In this document: piece by piece, positions 18,709 through 27,251 of the stretch | How positions within the stretch are numbered: the first letter of the stretch is position 1 | Layout of the letters: every line of letters starts with the position of its first letter | Assembly: GCF_000372465.1 (NCBI RefSeq) | Contig: NZ_AQUZ01000022.1 | Location: 76,515 to 138,204, forward strand | DNA from: Kribbella catacumbae DSM 19601 | GTDB lineage: Bacteria > Actinomycetota > Actinomycetes > Propionibacteriales > Kribbellaceae | DNA length: 61,690 nt | Direction: 5' to 3' | Position numbers and translations under genes: made by a program | Notes under the pieces: generated by a model | Databases searched by the model: none | What the model saw: the letters and a program-made list of their open reading frames with translations, nothing else | Told to the model about the DNA's origin: nothing

Positions 18709-20052
18709 TCAGCTCTGCTTGACCAGCTCGCCGGTGTCGGCCTGGAGCGGGACGACCTGGTTCGCCCGGAGCGCCTCGTAGATCTCCGGGTTGTAGCGGG
18801 CCAGCGTCGCCCGGGCGCGGCGGCGGTAGCGCAGGATCTGCACGGTGCCGATCGTCCAGAGCACGTACTGGAAGGTCAGCGCCCACTTGAAGTCGGTGAG
18901 GGTCAGCGCCGCGCCGCCGGACGATGCGTCCAGCAGGATGCCGACCATGCCGATGCAGATCAGCATCGCGATGAAGCCACCGGTGTTGACCATCCCGTTC
19001 GCCGCCCCGAACCGGGTCGTCGGGTTGAAGGTCCGCGCGTAGTCCAGCCCCAGCATCGAGCCAGGACCACCAGCGGCCTGTACGACGATCAGCAGGAGCA
19101 GCACCGGCATCGGAGCCCGGCCCGGCCACGCCAGTACGACGGTCCACATCAGTGCGGAACCGGCGATCACGGCCAGCACGATCCAGGACCGGTAGAAGGG
19201 GAACTTGGCGGCGTACCGGCCGACGAGCGGTCCGTAGCAGAGTCCGGCGAGAACCGGCAGGACGAGCATGGTGGCGGCCGTCGTCGGCGCGACGCCTTGG
19301 CCCTGGACCAGGAACGGGAAGCCCCAGAGCAGACCGAACGTGCCACCGGAGAAACTGGTGGTGAAGTGGGTCCACAGGCCGAGGCGGGTCCCCGGCTCCC
19401 TCCAGGCCCGGCGCAGGTTCCGGCGAACCATGGAGAGCGGCTGCTTCGCGCGGTGCGGCGATACGTCGTACGGGCTGTCCTTGAGCAGGAACAGGACGGC
19501 GAGGCCGGTCAGCAGGCTGAGCACGCTCGCGGCGGCGAACGTGTGAGTCCAGCCGAACGTGTGGAACGCGGCCGCCATGGGCACCGTCGACACGATGGCG
19601 CCGACGCCGCCGAGCATTCCGGTCGCCTGTGACATCACCGGCTGCCGCAGCGCGGGGAACCAGGACATCACGACGCGGAGCACGCTGATGAAGACGAGCG
19701 CGTCGCCGACGCCGAGGACCGCCCGCGCGGCCAGTGCCGCCGGGTAGGAGTCGACCAGGCTGAACGCCGACTGCGCGGCGAACAGCAGAACTGAGGCGGC
19801 GATCAGCAGCCGCTTCGAGCCATACCGGTCCAGCAGGATGCCGACCGGTACCTGCATCGCGGCGTACACGGTCAGCTGGACGACGGTGAAGCTGGCGAGC
19901 GCGGAGGCGGAGATGTCGAACCGCTCGGCCGCTTGCAGGCCGGCGACGCTCATCGAGCCGCGGTGCAGCACAGTCACCAGGTAGGTGAAGACAGCAGTGG
20001 CCCAGACCGCCCAGGCTCGCCGACCGCCCAGGGGGAAGAGGAGCTCGGTCAC
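18709..20052 (-). CDS. MFS transporter
   Basis: Major facilitator protein of 447 residues with 12 predicted membrane segments. The loop after segment 2 carries GILLDRYGSKRLL (residues 72-84), the conserved MFS motif A. The long central cytoplasmic loop and the C-terminal hydrophilic tail of about 45 residues are typical of anion:cation or metabolite transporters. The ATG overlaps the end of the GntR gene by 4 bases, so this transporter is probably under the control of that regulator. The transported compound, probably an organic acid by analogy with GntR-MFS pairs, is not known. Confidence 0.9.
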   Translation of the reverse strand: MTELLFPLGGRRAWAVWATAVFTYLVTVLHRGSMSVAGLQAAERFDISASALASFTVVQLTVYAAMQVPVGILLDRYGSKRLLIAASVLLFAAQSAFSLVDSYPAALAARAVLGVGDALVFISVLRVVMSWFPALRQPVMSQATGMLGGVGAIVSTVPMAAAFHTFGWTHTFAAASVLSLLTGLAVLFLLKDSPYDVSPHRAKQPLSMVRRNLRRAWREPGTRLGLWTHFTTSFSGGTFGLLWGFPFLVQGQGVAPTTAATMLVLPVLAGLCYGPLVGRYAAKFPFYRSWIVLAVIAGSALMWTVVLAWPGRAPMPVLLLLIVVQAAGGPGSMLGLDYARTFNPTTRFGAANGMVNTGGFIAMLICIGMVGILLDASSGGAALTLTDFKWALTFQYVLWTIGTVQILRYRRRARATLARYNPEIYEALRANQVVPLQADTGELVKQS

Positions 20053-20783
20053 TGCCCGCCCCGCAGATCCGTCGCGGCGACGTGGATGTGGTCGATGACG
20101 AGTTCGCGGAACCGCTTGGGGCTGTTGCCGCCCAGGACGTCGATCATCTCCTGGTGCGCGGTGATGGACCGGTCCATCCGGGCCGGCTGCATCTCGATCC
20201 CGGGCACGCCCATCCGGACCTGACGGTCGCGCAGGCTGTTGTAGAGCTTGGCGAGGATTTCGTTGCCTGCGGCACCGACAATCGCCTCGTGGAAGGCCCG
20301 GTCGGCCTCCAGGAAGCTCTTCGCGTCGCCGGTCTTGCGGTGCTTGCGCATCTCCTGGACCAGCGGGACCAGCTTCTCGGCCAGTTGCTTGCGGCGCGGC
20401 CAGACCTTCGCCGCGGCGTGCGTCTCGATCAGCTCGCGCGCTTCCAGGACATCGTTGACCTCCTGGGCGAGCACCGGCAGGACGAGTGCGCCCTTCTTCG
20501 GGTAGAGCTTGACCAGGCCGGACTCCTCCAGCCGCAGCAGCGCCTCCCGGACCGGAGTACGGGAGACTCCGACCGCGGTTGCCAGCTCACCCTCGGTCAG
20601 CAGGTCGCCACCAGGGTAGACCCGATCGAGGATGGCTGCTTTCACGTACGCGTAGACGCGCTCCGCCGCGGGAATCTTCTCCACCCCGGGACCCGCGTCC
20701 GCGATAATCCGGGCGATTTCCGTCGTCTCGTCCCCCAGCACCAACCCACTCGCCGGTTCAGTACCGGCCTCCCCGCTAACCAC
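20049..20783 (-). CDS. GntR family regulator, FCD (FadR) subgroup
   Basis: A 244-residue regulator with an N-terminal winged helix (AAERVYAYVKAAILDRVYPG then GVSRTPVREALLRLEESGLV) and a C-terminal FCD ligand-binding domain (LIETHAAAKVW, FHEAIVGAAGNEIL, AHQEMIDVLGG) with metal-type His and Asp residues. I start it at the GTG at 20783, which is preceded by AGGGG; earlier codons in the frame run into the operator. It forms an operon with the MFS gene and an inverted repeat TGTTGT-N13-ACAACA lies just upstream, so autoregulation is likely. Ligand is probably a small carboxylate. Confidence 0.9.
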   Translation of the reverse strand: MVSGEAGTEPASGLVLGDETTEIARIIADAGPGVEKIPAAERVYAYVKAAILDRVYPGGDLLTEGELATAVGVSRTPVREALLRLEESGLVKLYPKKGALVLPVLAQEVNDVLEARELIETHAAAKVWPRRKQLAEKLVPLVQEMRKHRKTGDAKSFLEADRAFHEAIVGAAGNEILAKLYNSLRDRQVRMGVPGIEMQPARMDRSITAHQEMIDVLGGNSPKRFRELVIDHIHVAATDLRGGQ

Positions 20784-20807
20784 AGCACCCCTAAGCTCTC
20801 GTATCCC

Positions 20808-20832
20808 TGTTGTATCTATCTTACACACAACA
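20808..20832. promoter_or_regulatory. Candidate GntR operator
   Basis: Inverted repeat TGTTGT (20808-20813) and ACAACA (20827-20832) around an A/T-rich 13-base centre, itself holding TGTA...TACA. It is 25 bases upstream of the GntR start, in the only A/T-rich patch nearby, and a TAAGAT box on the minus strand overlaps it. Confidence 0.6.
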
Positions 20833-21033
20833 GCAAAAGAGAGGCTATCCACAGGTTGGTCCACAGATGTGGGATGTTGTGGACAGCTGGGTACGGAGAG
20901 TGAGATCAGGGACCGTGGGTAGCGGGAGGCGCAGGGTTTCCCGTGCTTTCCGGGGCGTTCGAACTATGGCGGGGTTCCGCGTTCTAGAGTCTGGCCAGCG
21001 TCCCGTCCAGATCGCCCTCACGAGGAGATTGTT

Positions 21034-22485
21034 TTGTCCCCACGCTCGCGTACCCGTCGGCTGAGCGCCGGTCTGGCCGTAGCGGCTCTGGCCTTCGCCG
21101 CCGCCGGTACCACCACCGCCGCCAACGCCATGCCTGTCTCCCCGAACGCTCCGGCCGCCTTCGCGGCCGAGCCGGGGATCCTGATGAACTACGTCGTCAA
21201 CACCAAGCCCGTCCCGATCCACGTCGACCGGGCCGAGAAGGCGATCGAGGCGGCCGGCGGCACCGTCGTCCAGTCGTACGACGACCTCGGCGTCGTCATC
21301 GCGCAGTCGACGAGCGCCACCTTCCGGACCGACGTGAAGGCCGGCAAGAACGGCAAGAGCGTCCAGTCGGTCGGCGCGACCCGTACGGCCGCCGTCAAGG
21401 AAGGGCCGGTCGGCGCGCCCAAGACCGCCTCCACCAAGGGCCTCCAGGCCGGCGAGGCCGAGCCGGTGCTCGACCCCCGCGAGAACGAGCAGTGGGACAT
21501 GGTCCAGATCAAGGCGGACCAGGCGCACAAGGTGACCGACGGCTCGAGGAAGGTCCTGGTCGGCATCAACGACTCCGGGGTCGACGACCTGCACCCGGAT
21601 CTCGCGCCGAACTTCTCCGCCGCCGACTCGGTGAACTGTGCCAGCAACGGCGTACCGGACACCACTGCCGGCGCTTGGCGGCCGACCACCAGCTCGCACG
21701 GCACGCATGTGGCCGGTACCGTCGCCGCTGCCCGTAACGGCGTCGGCATCGTCGGGGTCGCGCCCGGCGTCCGGATCGCCTCGGTGAAGGTCGTGAACGA
21801 CGACGGCTACATCTTCCCGGAGTACTCGATCTGCGGGTTCGTCTGGGCCGCCGAGCACAAGATGGACGTCACGAACCACAGCTACTTCATCGACCCGTGG
21901 GAATTCTGGTGCAACGACAACGGTGACCAGGGCGCGGTCCAGGAGGCAGTACGCCGGGCCGTCGCCTTCGCCACCAAGAAGGGCGTACTGTCCGTCGCCG
22001 CGGCCGGCAACTCGAACTACGACCTGGCCAACAAGACCACCGACAGCGCCAGCCCGAACGACTCCACCACGGTGACCCGGACGATCAACAACGACTGCCT
22101 GGACATGCCGACCGAGCTGCCCGGCGTGATCACGGTCGCGAGCACCACCAAGGCCGGCCCCCGAAGCGGTTTCTCGAACTTCGGCCTGAACAAGATCGAC
22201 GTGGCGGCTCCCGGCAGCAGCATCCTCTCCACGCTGCCGAACAACCGCTACGGCCTGTCGAGCGGTACGTCGATGGCGTCTCCGCACGTCGCCGGTGTGG
22301 CCGCGCTGATCAAGTCATCCCGCCCGTGGCTGAAGCCGGCGGAGATCGAGCAGGCGCTGCGCGGCGAGGCCGACGACCAGGCCTGCCCGGCTGTCGTCGA
22401 CGCCCGCTGCACCGGTACGACCGCGAACAACGCGTTCTTCGGTGAGGGTCTCGTCGACGCGCTGGATGCCATCAAGCGCTGGTGA
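21034..22485 (+). CDS. Secreted S8 family serine peptidase (subtilase)
   Basis: Exported subtilisin-like protease of 483 residues. A signal peptide runs to about residue 32 (TTTAANAMP). The catalytic triad is seen in INDSGVDDLHPDL (Asp), SSHGTHVAG (His) and SSGTSMASPHVAG (Ser), with the oxyanion Asn in AAAGNSNYD. About 115 residues between the signal peptide and the catalytic domain form a propeptide-like region starting NYVVNTKPVPIHVDRAEKA, an inhibitor I9-like fold. The start is a TTG at 21034 behind GAGGAG. Kept alone between unrelated genes with a strong terminator after it (22506). Role: extracellular protein breakdown. Confidence 0.93.
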   Translation: MSPRSRTRRLSAGLAVAALAFAAAGTTTAANAMPVSPNAPAAFAAEPGILMNYVVNTKPVPIHVDRAEKAIEAAGGTVVQSYDDLGVVIAQSTSATFRTDVKAGKNGKSVQSVGATRTAAVKEGPVGAPKTASTKGLQAGEAEPVLDPRENEQWDMVQIKADQAHKVTDGSRKVLVGINDSGVDDLHPDLAPNFSAADSVNCASNGVPDTTAGAWRPTTSSHGTHVAGTVAAARNGVGIVGVAPGVRIASVKVVNDDGYIFPEYSICGFVWAAEHKMDVTNHSYFIDPWEFWCNDNGDQGAVQEAVRRAVAFATKKGVLSVAAAGNSNYDLANKTTDSASPNDSTTVTRTINNDCLDMPTELPGVITVASTTKAGPRSGFSNFGLNKIDVAAPGSSILSTLPNNRYGLSSGTSMASPHVAGVAALIKSSRPWLKPAEIEQALRGEADDQACPAVVDARCTGTTANNAFFGEGLVDALDAIKRW

Positions 22486-22505
22486 TCCGGCAGCTCTGAA
22501 GACTG

Positions 22506-22537
22506 AGAGAGGGGACCCCCGCCCGGGTCCCCTCTCT
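22506..22537. terminator. Terminator after the subtilase gene
   Basis: Perfect 13-bp stem AGAGAGGGGACCC / GGGTCCCCTCTCT with a 6-base loop, followed by CCTTTGTT. It lies between convergent genes and can serve both. Confidence 0.82.
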
Positions 22538-22553
22538 CCTTTGTTCGTACTGC

Positions 22554-24026
22554 TCAGAACATCAGTGCGCGGGCCGGGTCCTCGAGGATGCTCGCGACGT
22601 CGGCGAGGAAGGTCGAACCCTTCTCACCATCGATCAGCCGGTGGTCGAAGGACAGCGCGAGCGTGGTGATCCAGCGCGGCACGATCTCGTCGTCCACCAC
22701 CCACGGCTGCTTGCGCACCGCACCGAAGGCGAGGATCGCGGATTCGCCGGGGTTGATGATCGGCGTACCGGCGTCGACGCCGAAGACGCCGACGTTGGTG
22801 ATCGTGAACGAGCCACCCGCCTGGTCGGCCGGCTGCGTCTTGCCCTCGCGGGCGGTGGCGACCAGGTCGTTCAGGGCGCCGCACAGCTCGGGCAGGGTGA
22901 GCGAATCGGCCGACTTGATGTTCGGCACGATCAGCCCGCGCGGGGTGGCCGCGGCGATCCCGAGGTTGACGGACCCCTTGATCACGATCTCCTGGTTCGC
23001 ATCGTCCCAGGTCGCGTTGATGATCGGCGTACGCCGGGCCGCCAGCGTCACCGCCTTCGCCACGATCAGCAACGGCGAGACCCGCAGTTCCCGGAACGCC
23101 TTGTCCTTCTTCAACCGCTCAACCAGCTCCATCGTGGCGCTGACGTCGACGGTGATCCACTCGGTCACATGCGGCGCGGTGAAAGCACTACTCACCATCG
23201 CCTGCGCCATCACCTTCACCACACCCTTGATCGGAATCCGGGTGTCCCCCTGCGCACCAACCACAGGAGCAGCAACCGGAGCCGGCGCGGCCGTGTGGTT
23301 CTCGACATCAGCCCGGGTGATGATCCCACCCGGCCCGGTCGCAGTCACCTGCCCAAGATCAATCCCCAGATCCTTGGCCAGCTTCCGCACCGGCGGCTTC
23401 GCCAGCACATGCACACCCGCCGCCTCGTTGCCTCCGGCAACCTCGGCGGGAGAAGGCGAAGGAGGCGCAGCGTTCCCGGCGGAGCCGGTAGCGGATCCGC
23501 CGGCCGCGCCGGCGAAGCCGGCGCTGGCCGCAGCACCAGCCTGAACGGCTCCTGCGCCCACTGCCTCAGCACCCGTAGAGGCGTGCGACGTAGGAGCAGC
23601 CTCGGAGGGAGCGTTCGACGTAGGAGCGCCCTTGCGGGGGCGGCGTTTGGCTTCGGTGGTTTTGGGGCCGTAGCCGACTAGGACCGCGGTGCGCCCACCC
23701 GGGGCTGCGCCGCCGATTTTGCCGGCTTCGATCTCCTCGCCGTCGGGGAGGGACGGGACGAGGTCTTCCTTGGCCGTGCCCGTGTCGGCGGTCTGGACGG
23801 AGATGATCGGCGTACCGACCGGGACCGTCTCGCCCTCCGGCACGAGCAACTCGGTGACGACGCCGGCGTACGGGACCGGGAGTTCGACGAGTGACTTCGC
23901 CGTCTCGATCTCGACGATGGTGTCGTTCAGCTTGACCGTGTCGCCGGCCTTGACCTTCCAGCTGACGATCTCTGCCTCGACCAGGCCTTCTCCCACATCG
24001 GGGAGGCGGAACTGCTGGATCCCCAT
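22554..24026 (-). CDS. bkdC: Branched-chain 2-oxoacid dehydrogenase E2 (dihydrolipoamide acyltransferase)
   Basis: Core acyltransferase of the branched-chain 2-oxoacid dehydrogenase complex, 490 residues. An N-terminal lipoyl domain (residues 1-80) carries the lipoyl lysine in EIETAKSLVE; a long Ala/Gly/Pro linker follows; the E3/E1-binding domain is PPVRKLAKDLGIDLGQVTAT near 262-281; and the catalytic domain ends with SFDHRLIDGEKG containing the HxxxDG motif. Start ATG overlaps the E1-beta stop by one base. It supplies branched-chain acyl-CoA from Val, Leu and Ile, which actinomycetes use for branched fatty acids. A pyruvate-type complex is a less likely alternative because E1 has alpha and beta subunits. 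Confidence 0.9.
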   Translation of the reverse strand: MGIQQFRLPDVGEGLVEAEIVSWKVKAGDTVKLNDTIVEIETAKSLVELPVPYAGVVTELLVPEGETVPVGTPIISVQTADTGTAKEDLVPSLPDGEEIEAGKIGGAAPGGRTAVLVGYGPKTTEAKRRPRKGAPTSNAPSEAAPTSHASTGAEAVGAGAVQAGAAASAGFAGAAGGSATGSAGNAAPPSPSPAEVAGGNEAAGVHVLAKPPVRKLAKDLGIDLGQVTATGPGGIITRADVENHTAAPAPVAAPVVGAQGDTRIPIKGVVKVMAQAMVSSAFTAPHVTEWITVDVSATMELVERLKKDKAFRELRVSPLLIVAKAVTLAARRTPIINATWDDANQEIVIKGSVNLGIAAATPRGLIVPNIKSADSLTLPELCGALNDLVATAREGKTQPADQAGGSFTITNVGVFGVDAGTPIINPGESAILAFGAVRKQPWVVDDEIVPRWITTLALSFDHRLIDGEKGSTFLADVASILEDPARALMF

Positions 24027-25003
24027 CAGTACTCCATCACCCGGTCGACACCCTCGAGCACCCGGTCCAGGTCGGGCAGGTACTCCTCCTCCATCCGCGA
24101 CGGCGGATAAGGCGTGTCGTACCCGGCGACCCGCAGTACGGGAGCTTCCAGGTGGTAGAAGCATTCCTCGGTGACCCGCGCCGCGAGCTCCGAGCCGGGG
24201 CCGAGCGACAGCGGCGCCTCGTGCACGACGACCGCGCGCCGGGTCTTCTTGACCGACGCGAAGATCGTCGCCAGGTCCAGCGGCGAGATCGAGCGCAGGT
24301 CGACGACCTCCAGGTTGCGGCCGTCCTCGACCGCCGCCTCGGCCGCCTGCAGCGCGGTCTTCACCATCGGGCCGTAGCAGAACAGCGTCGCGTCGGTGCC
24401 CTCACGGACCACCTTCGCCTTGTACAGCGGGTACGCCGCTCCCGCGTCCTCGTCGAGCTCGGCCTTCTCGTGGTACCGGCGCTTCGGCTCGAAGAACACC
24501 ACCGGGTCGTCGGTCGCGATCGCCTGCTGGATCATCCAGTACGCGTCGACCGGATCGCCACAGGCGACCACCTTGAGCCCGGCGACGTGCGCGAACAGCG
24601 TCTCCGGCGACTCCGAGTGGTGCTCGACCGCGCCGATGCCGCCGCCGAACGGGATCCGGATCACGATCGGCATCTTCAGCTTGCCCATCGACCGGTAGTG
24701 CATCTTGGCGACCTGGTTGATGATCTGGTCGTACGCCGGGAAGACGAACCCGTCGAACTGGATCTCGCAGACCGGCCGGTAGCCGCGCAGCGCCAGGCCG
24801 ACCGCGGTTCCGATGATGCCGGACTCGGCCAGCGGGGTGTCGATCACCCGGTCCTCGCCGAAGTCCTTCTGCAGGTTCTCGGTGACCCGGAAGACGCCAC
24901 CGAGCTTGCCGATGTCCTCACCCATGATGAGGACCTTGGGGTCGTTCTCCATGGCGGCCCGCAGGCCCATGTTGATGCCCTTGCCGAGACTGATCTTCGC
25001 CAT
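24026..25003 (-). CDS. bkdB: Branched-chain 2-oxoacid dehydrogenase E1, beta subunit
   Basis: Beta subunit of the thiamine-diphosphate-dependent E1 component, 325 residues. Motifs: VLIMGEDIGKLGGVFRVT near residue 23, DTPLAESGIIGTAVGLALRG near 54, PVCEIQFDGFVFPAYDQI near 77 and the C-terminal DLRSISPLDL. Starts ATG at 25003, with one base between it and the E1-alpha stop, so translational coupling is almost certain. It works as an alpha2beta2 tetramer with the product of 25005 and passes the acyl group to the lipoyl domain of E2. Alpha/beta-type E1 with this motif set is typical of branched-chain rather than pyruvate complexes of actinomycetes. Confidence 0.92.
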   Translation of the reverse strand: MAKISLGKGINMGLRAAMENDPKVLIMGEDIGKLGGVFRVTENLQKDFGEDRVIDTPLAESGIIGTAVGLALRGYRPVCEIQFDGFVFPAYDQIINQVAKMHYRSMGKLKMPIVIRIPFGGGIGAVEHHSESPETLFAHVAGLKVVACGDPVDAYWMIQQAIATDDPVVFFEPKRRYHEKAELDEDAGAAYPLYKAKVVREGTDATLFCYGPMVKTALQAAEAAVEDGRNLEVVDLRSISPLDLATIFASVKKTRRAVVVHEAPLSLGPGSELAARVTEECFYHLEAPVLRVAGYDTPYPPSRMEEEYLPDLDRVLEGVDRVMEY

Positions 25004-25004
25004 C

Positions 25005-26183
25005 TCAGTGCTCCCCTTCACTGTGTTCGCCGTCGAAGGAGGCCGCATAGGCCGCGTACTGCGCCTGCTGCTCCACCAGCTGCGGGGTCTGCTCGACGTA
25101 CGCGTGCTGGAAGAAGTCCGTCAGCGCCGGGTCGGGCATCGACAGGCAGCCCTCCCGCAGTTTGGCCGCGATCTGGTCGGCCTCGGCGTCGATCTCGTCG
25201 AAGAAGTCGGGCTCGATGCCGGCCGACCGGGTCAGGTAGGCCTTCACCCGCTCGATCGGGTCCTTGAGCTTCCAGTACTCGAGGTCCTCGGACAGCCGGT
25301 ACTTCGTCGGGTCGTCCGACGTCGTGTGGGCGCCCATCCGGTAGGTGTAGGCCTCGACCAGCGTCGGGCCGCTGCCCTCGCGGGCCCGCTTGAGCGCCTG
25401 CTGGGCGACGGCGTACGTCGCCAGCACGTCGTTGCCGTCGACGCGGACGCCGGGGAAACCGAAGCCGGCCGCGCGCTGGTACAGCGGGATCCGGGTCTGC
25501 CGGTCGATCGGCTCCGAGATGGCCCACTGGTTGTTCTGACAGAAGAAGACGACGGGCGCGTTGAACACCGAGGCGTAGATGAAGGCCTCGTTGACGTCGC
25601 CCTGGCTGCTGGCGCCGTCGCCGAAGTACGCGATCGTCGCCTCGCCGGTCTCGGCGTCGCCGACGGCGTGGTCACGCTGCTGGCCCATCGCGTACCCGGT
25701 CGCGTGCAGCGTCTGGGCGCCGATCACGATCGTGTAGAGGTGGAAGTTGTTGTCGCGCGGGTCCCAGGCGCCCTGGTCGACGCCACGGAACAGCCCGAGC
25801 AGGTTCAGCGGGTCGACGCCCTGGCACCAGGCCACGCCGTGCTCGCGGTAGGTCGGGAAGACCATGTCCTTCTTGTTCAGCGCGCGGGCGGAGCCGATCT
25901 GGGCGGCCTCCTGACCGAGCAGGGAGGCCCAGATGCCGAGTTCACCCTGACGCTGCAGCGCAGTCGCCTCGGTGTCGATCCGGCGGACCAGGGTCATGTC
26001 CCGGTAGAAGCCCTTGATCGCCTCGTCGTCGAGGTCGAACGAGTAGTCCGGATGCTCGACGCGCTCACCTTCGGGCGTCAGCAGCTGGACGAACTCGACC
26101 TCTTCCGAGGCTCGCGGGGGACTGACCGGCGCCTCCACGGGCGCGAAAACTTCCGGGGCAATGCCCGGCACCGACTCACTCAC
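25005..26183 (-). CDS. bkdA: Branched-chain 2-oxoacid dehydrogenase E1, alpha subunit
   Basis: ThDP-binding alpha subunit of E1, 392 residues. The thiamine-diphosphate motif is GDGASSQGDVNEAF ending in CQNN about 30 residues later; MGAHTTSDDPTKYR is the region that in other species holds the regulatory serines. I start it at the GTG at 26183 because GAGGAG is eight bases upstream; the alternative GTG two codons earlier has poorer spacing. It is the first of three overlapping genes (E1a, E1b, E2) that lack the E3 gene, so the lipoamide dehydrogenase must come from elsewhere. Several short palindromes lie upstream (26429), possible regulator sites. Confidence 0.93.
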   Translation of the reverse strand: MSESVPGIAPEVFAPVEAPVSPPRASEEVEFVQLLTPEGERVEHPDYSFDLDDEAIKGFYRDMTLVRRIDTEATALQRQGELGIWASLLGQEAAQIGSARALNKKDMVFPTYREHGVAWCQGVDPLNLLGLFRGVDQGAWDPRDNNFHLYTIVIGAQTLHATGYAMGQQRDHAVGDAETGEATIAYFGDGASSQGDVNEAFIYASVFNAPVVFFCQNNQWAISEPIDRQTRIPLYQRAAGFGFPGVRVDGNDVLATYAVAQQALKRAREGSGPTLVEAYTYRMGAHTTSDDPTKYRLSEDLEYWKLKDPIERVKAYLTRSAGIEPDFFDEIDAEADQIAAKLREGCLSMPDPALTDFFQHAYVEQTPQLVEQQAQYAAYAASFDGEHSEGEH

Positions 26184-26549
26184 ATGCACTCCTCGGGTTC
26201 GAGCGCGGGATCGCCGCGACCGCAACGTTGCACGGGCCCCGGCCCAGCCAGCCGGGTGAGGCTTCGCAGGCGGGACCGCGTGGATCCAGGTTGATGCAGG
26301 ATGACGCACACCGCCAGGCAGTGAACCTCCTCACTGGTATCACTGCCCATCTTGCCGGACACCGTACCCAGCAGGTTGCTGATCCGCTAACTGTCTGGAC
26401 GCCGACTTGTACGCCGGTACCGAAAGGCGTCTCACGATGAGACACCAGTCCAGCCACTGGTCAGCTCCGAGCCCGGCCGTACGCCTGAATCCCCTCGGTG
26501 TAACACCATCGGGAGGATTCGTGCGATATGTGTCACAACTGGATACCGA
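26184..26549. other. Upstream region of the bkd operon
   Basis: A 366-base stretch between E1-alpha and the phytase remnant. It holds the palindrome at 26429-26443, a second inverted repeat CCAGT...ACTGG nearby, and a good ribosome-site sequence AGGAGG on the minus strand around 26316-26326 that is not followed by a usable start codon. No gene could be supported. Confidence 0.5.
26429..26443. promoter_or_regulatory. Palindrome upstream of the bkd operon
   Basis: Perfect inverted repeat GTCTCA-CGA-TGAGAC, extended imperfectly to GGCGTCTCA / TGAGACACC. It lies 246 bases before the E1-alpha start and is a candidate regulator site. No Lrp-type gene sits beside this operon, unlike many bkd loci. 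Confidence 0.4.
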
Positions 26550-27170
26550 TCAGGGCAAATCCCCGAGCCGTACCAGTTTGAAGTTGGCCCCTCCCGGTCG
26601 CCGTCACCAGGGGTGTTCTCGCCGTCATGGACAGCGAGCAACCCGTGCGGGAACAGCGGTCCGAGCGGCTTCGTGGTGACCGCGGCGGGTCACTGGCGGC
26701 GCCGCGGTAGGCGATGGTCAGGCCTTCCGCGTCGGCGCTGAGGTGCGTGCCGGCGTCGGGCGAGGCCGGGCCGGTCGGGGCGCACTCCTCCGTCTCCATG
26801 CCCTCGACCTGCGGGCGATCGCCCGGCTCCTCACACGGTGACCAGGTCGATCAGTTGAACAGTTGGAAGGTCGAGGGCAGGTCGAACTGCTTCACCGCCT
26901 GGTAGCTGATCTTGCCCCCACGGTCGGCGACCAGGCGGAACAGTCCGATCCGGGTCTCGCTACGACGGCTGACGGCGACGTACGCCTGACCGCCGAGGTT
27001 CAGCACCGCGACGCCGTACGCCGTGCGCTGGTCCTGGACCTCGGCGGTGTCCTTGCTGAAGACGAGAGGGGCGGTGGGGCTGGTGACATCGGTGAGCACA
27101 TGCTGCCCGGCGTCGGAGCCGGTTGGCGGCCGGATGAACTGGCGGGATCTCGGTGCCCGGAGGGCGGAAA
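26550..27170 (-). pseudogene. Decayed beta-propeller phytase (3-phytase) remnant
   Basis: Pieces of a phytase-like protein can be read in order on the minus strand. First TAYGVAVLNLGGQAYVAVSRR ... FDLPSTFQLFN, then an in-frame TGA at 26851-26853, then TWSPCEEPGDRPQVEGMETE in the same frame, then THLSADAEGLTIAYRG. A frame change follows, giving PLGPLFPHGLLAVHDGENTP, and another one gives the end ANFKLVRLGDLP with a stop at 26550. The family normally has about 70 more residues between the AEGLTI and FPHGL blocks and about 25 before AEGLTI, so two internal deletions are also present. The 5' end cannot be placed. The gene is beyond repair and no signal peptide region is left. Confidence 0.68.
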
Positions 27171-27251
27171 ATCTCTTGTGGATGACTCAGCGCCACGACT
27201 AATGTCAGCACTGTTCGTGCATTTCACCCATGACATCTGGAGGAGCCCGCG

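Noticed and set aside
9934..20052. Antibiotic biosynthetic gene cluster, suggested by SARP regulator, acyl ligase and DrrAB exporter
   Set aside because: No polyketide synthase, peptide synthetase, terpene or RiPP gene is present; the pieces belong to separate transcription units.
26176..26457. Possible Cys-rich leader peptide or small gene upstream of bkdA
   Set aside because: AGGAGG is present but no start codon at proper spacing follows, and the frame shows no conservation sign.
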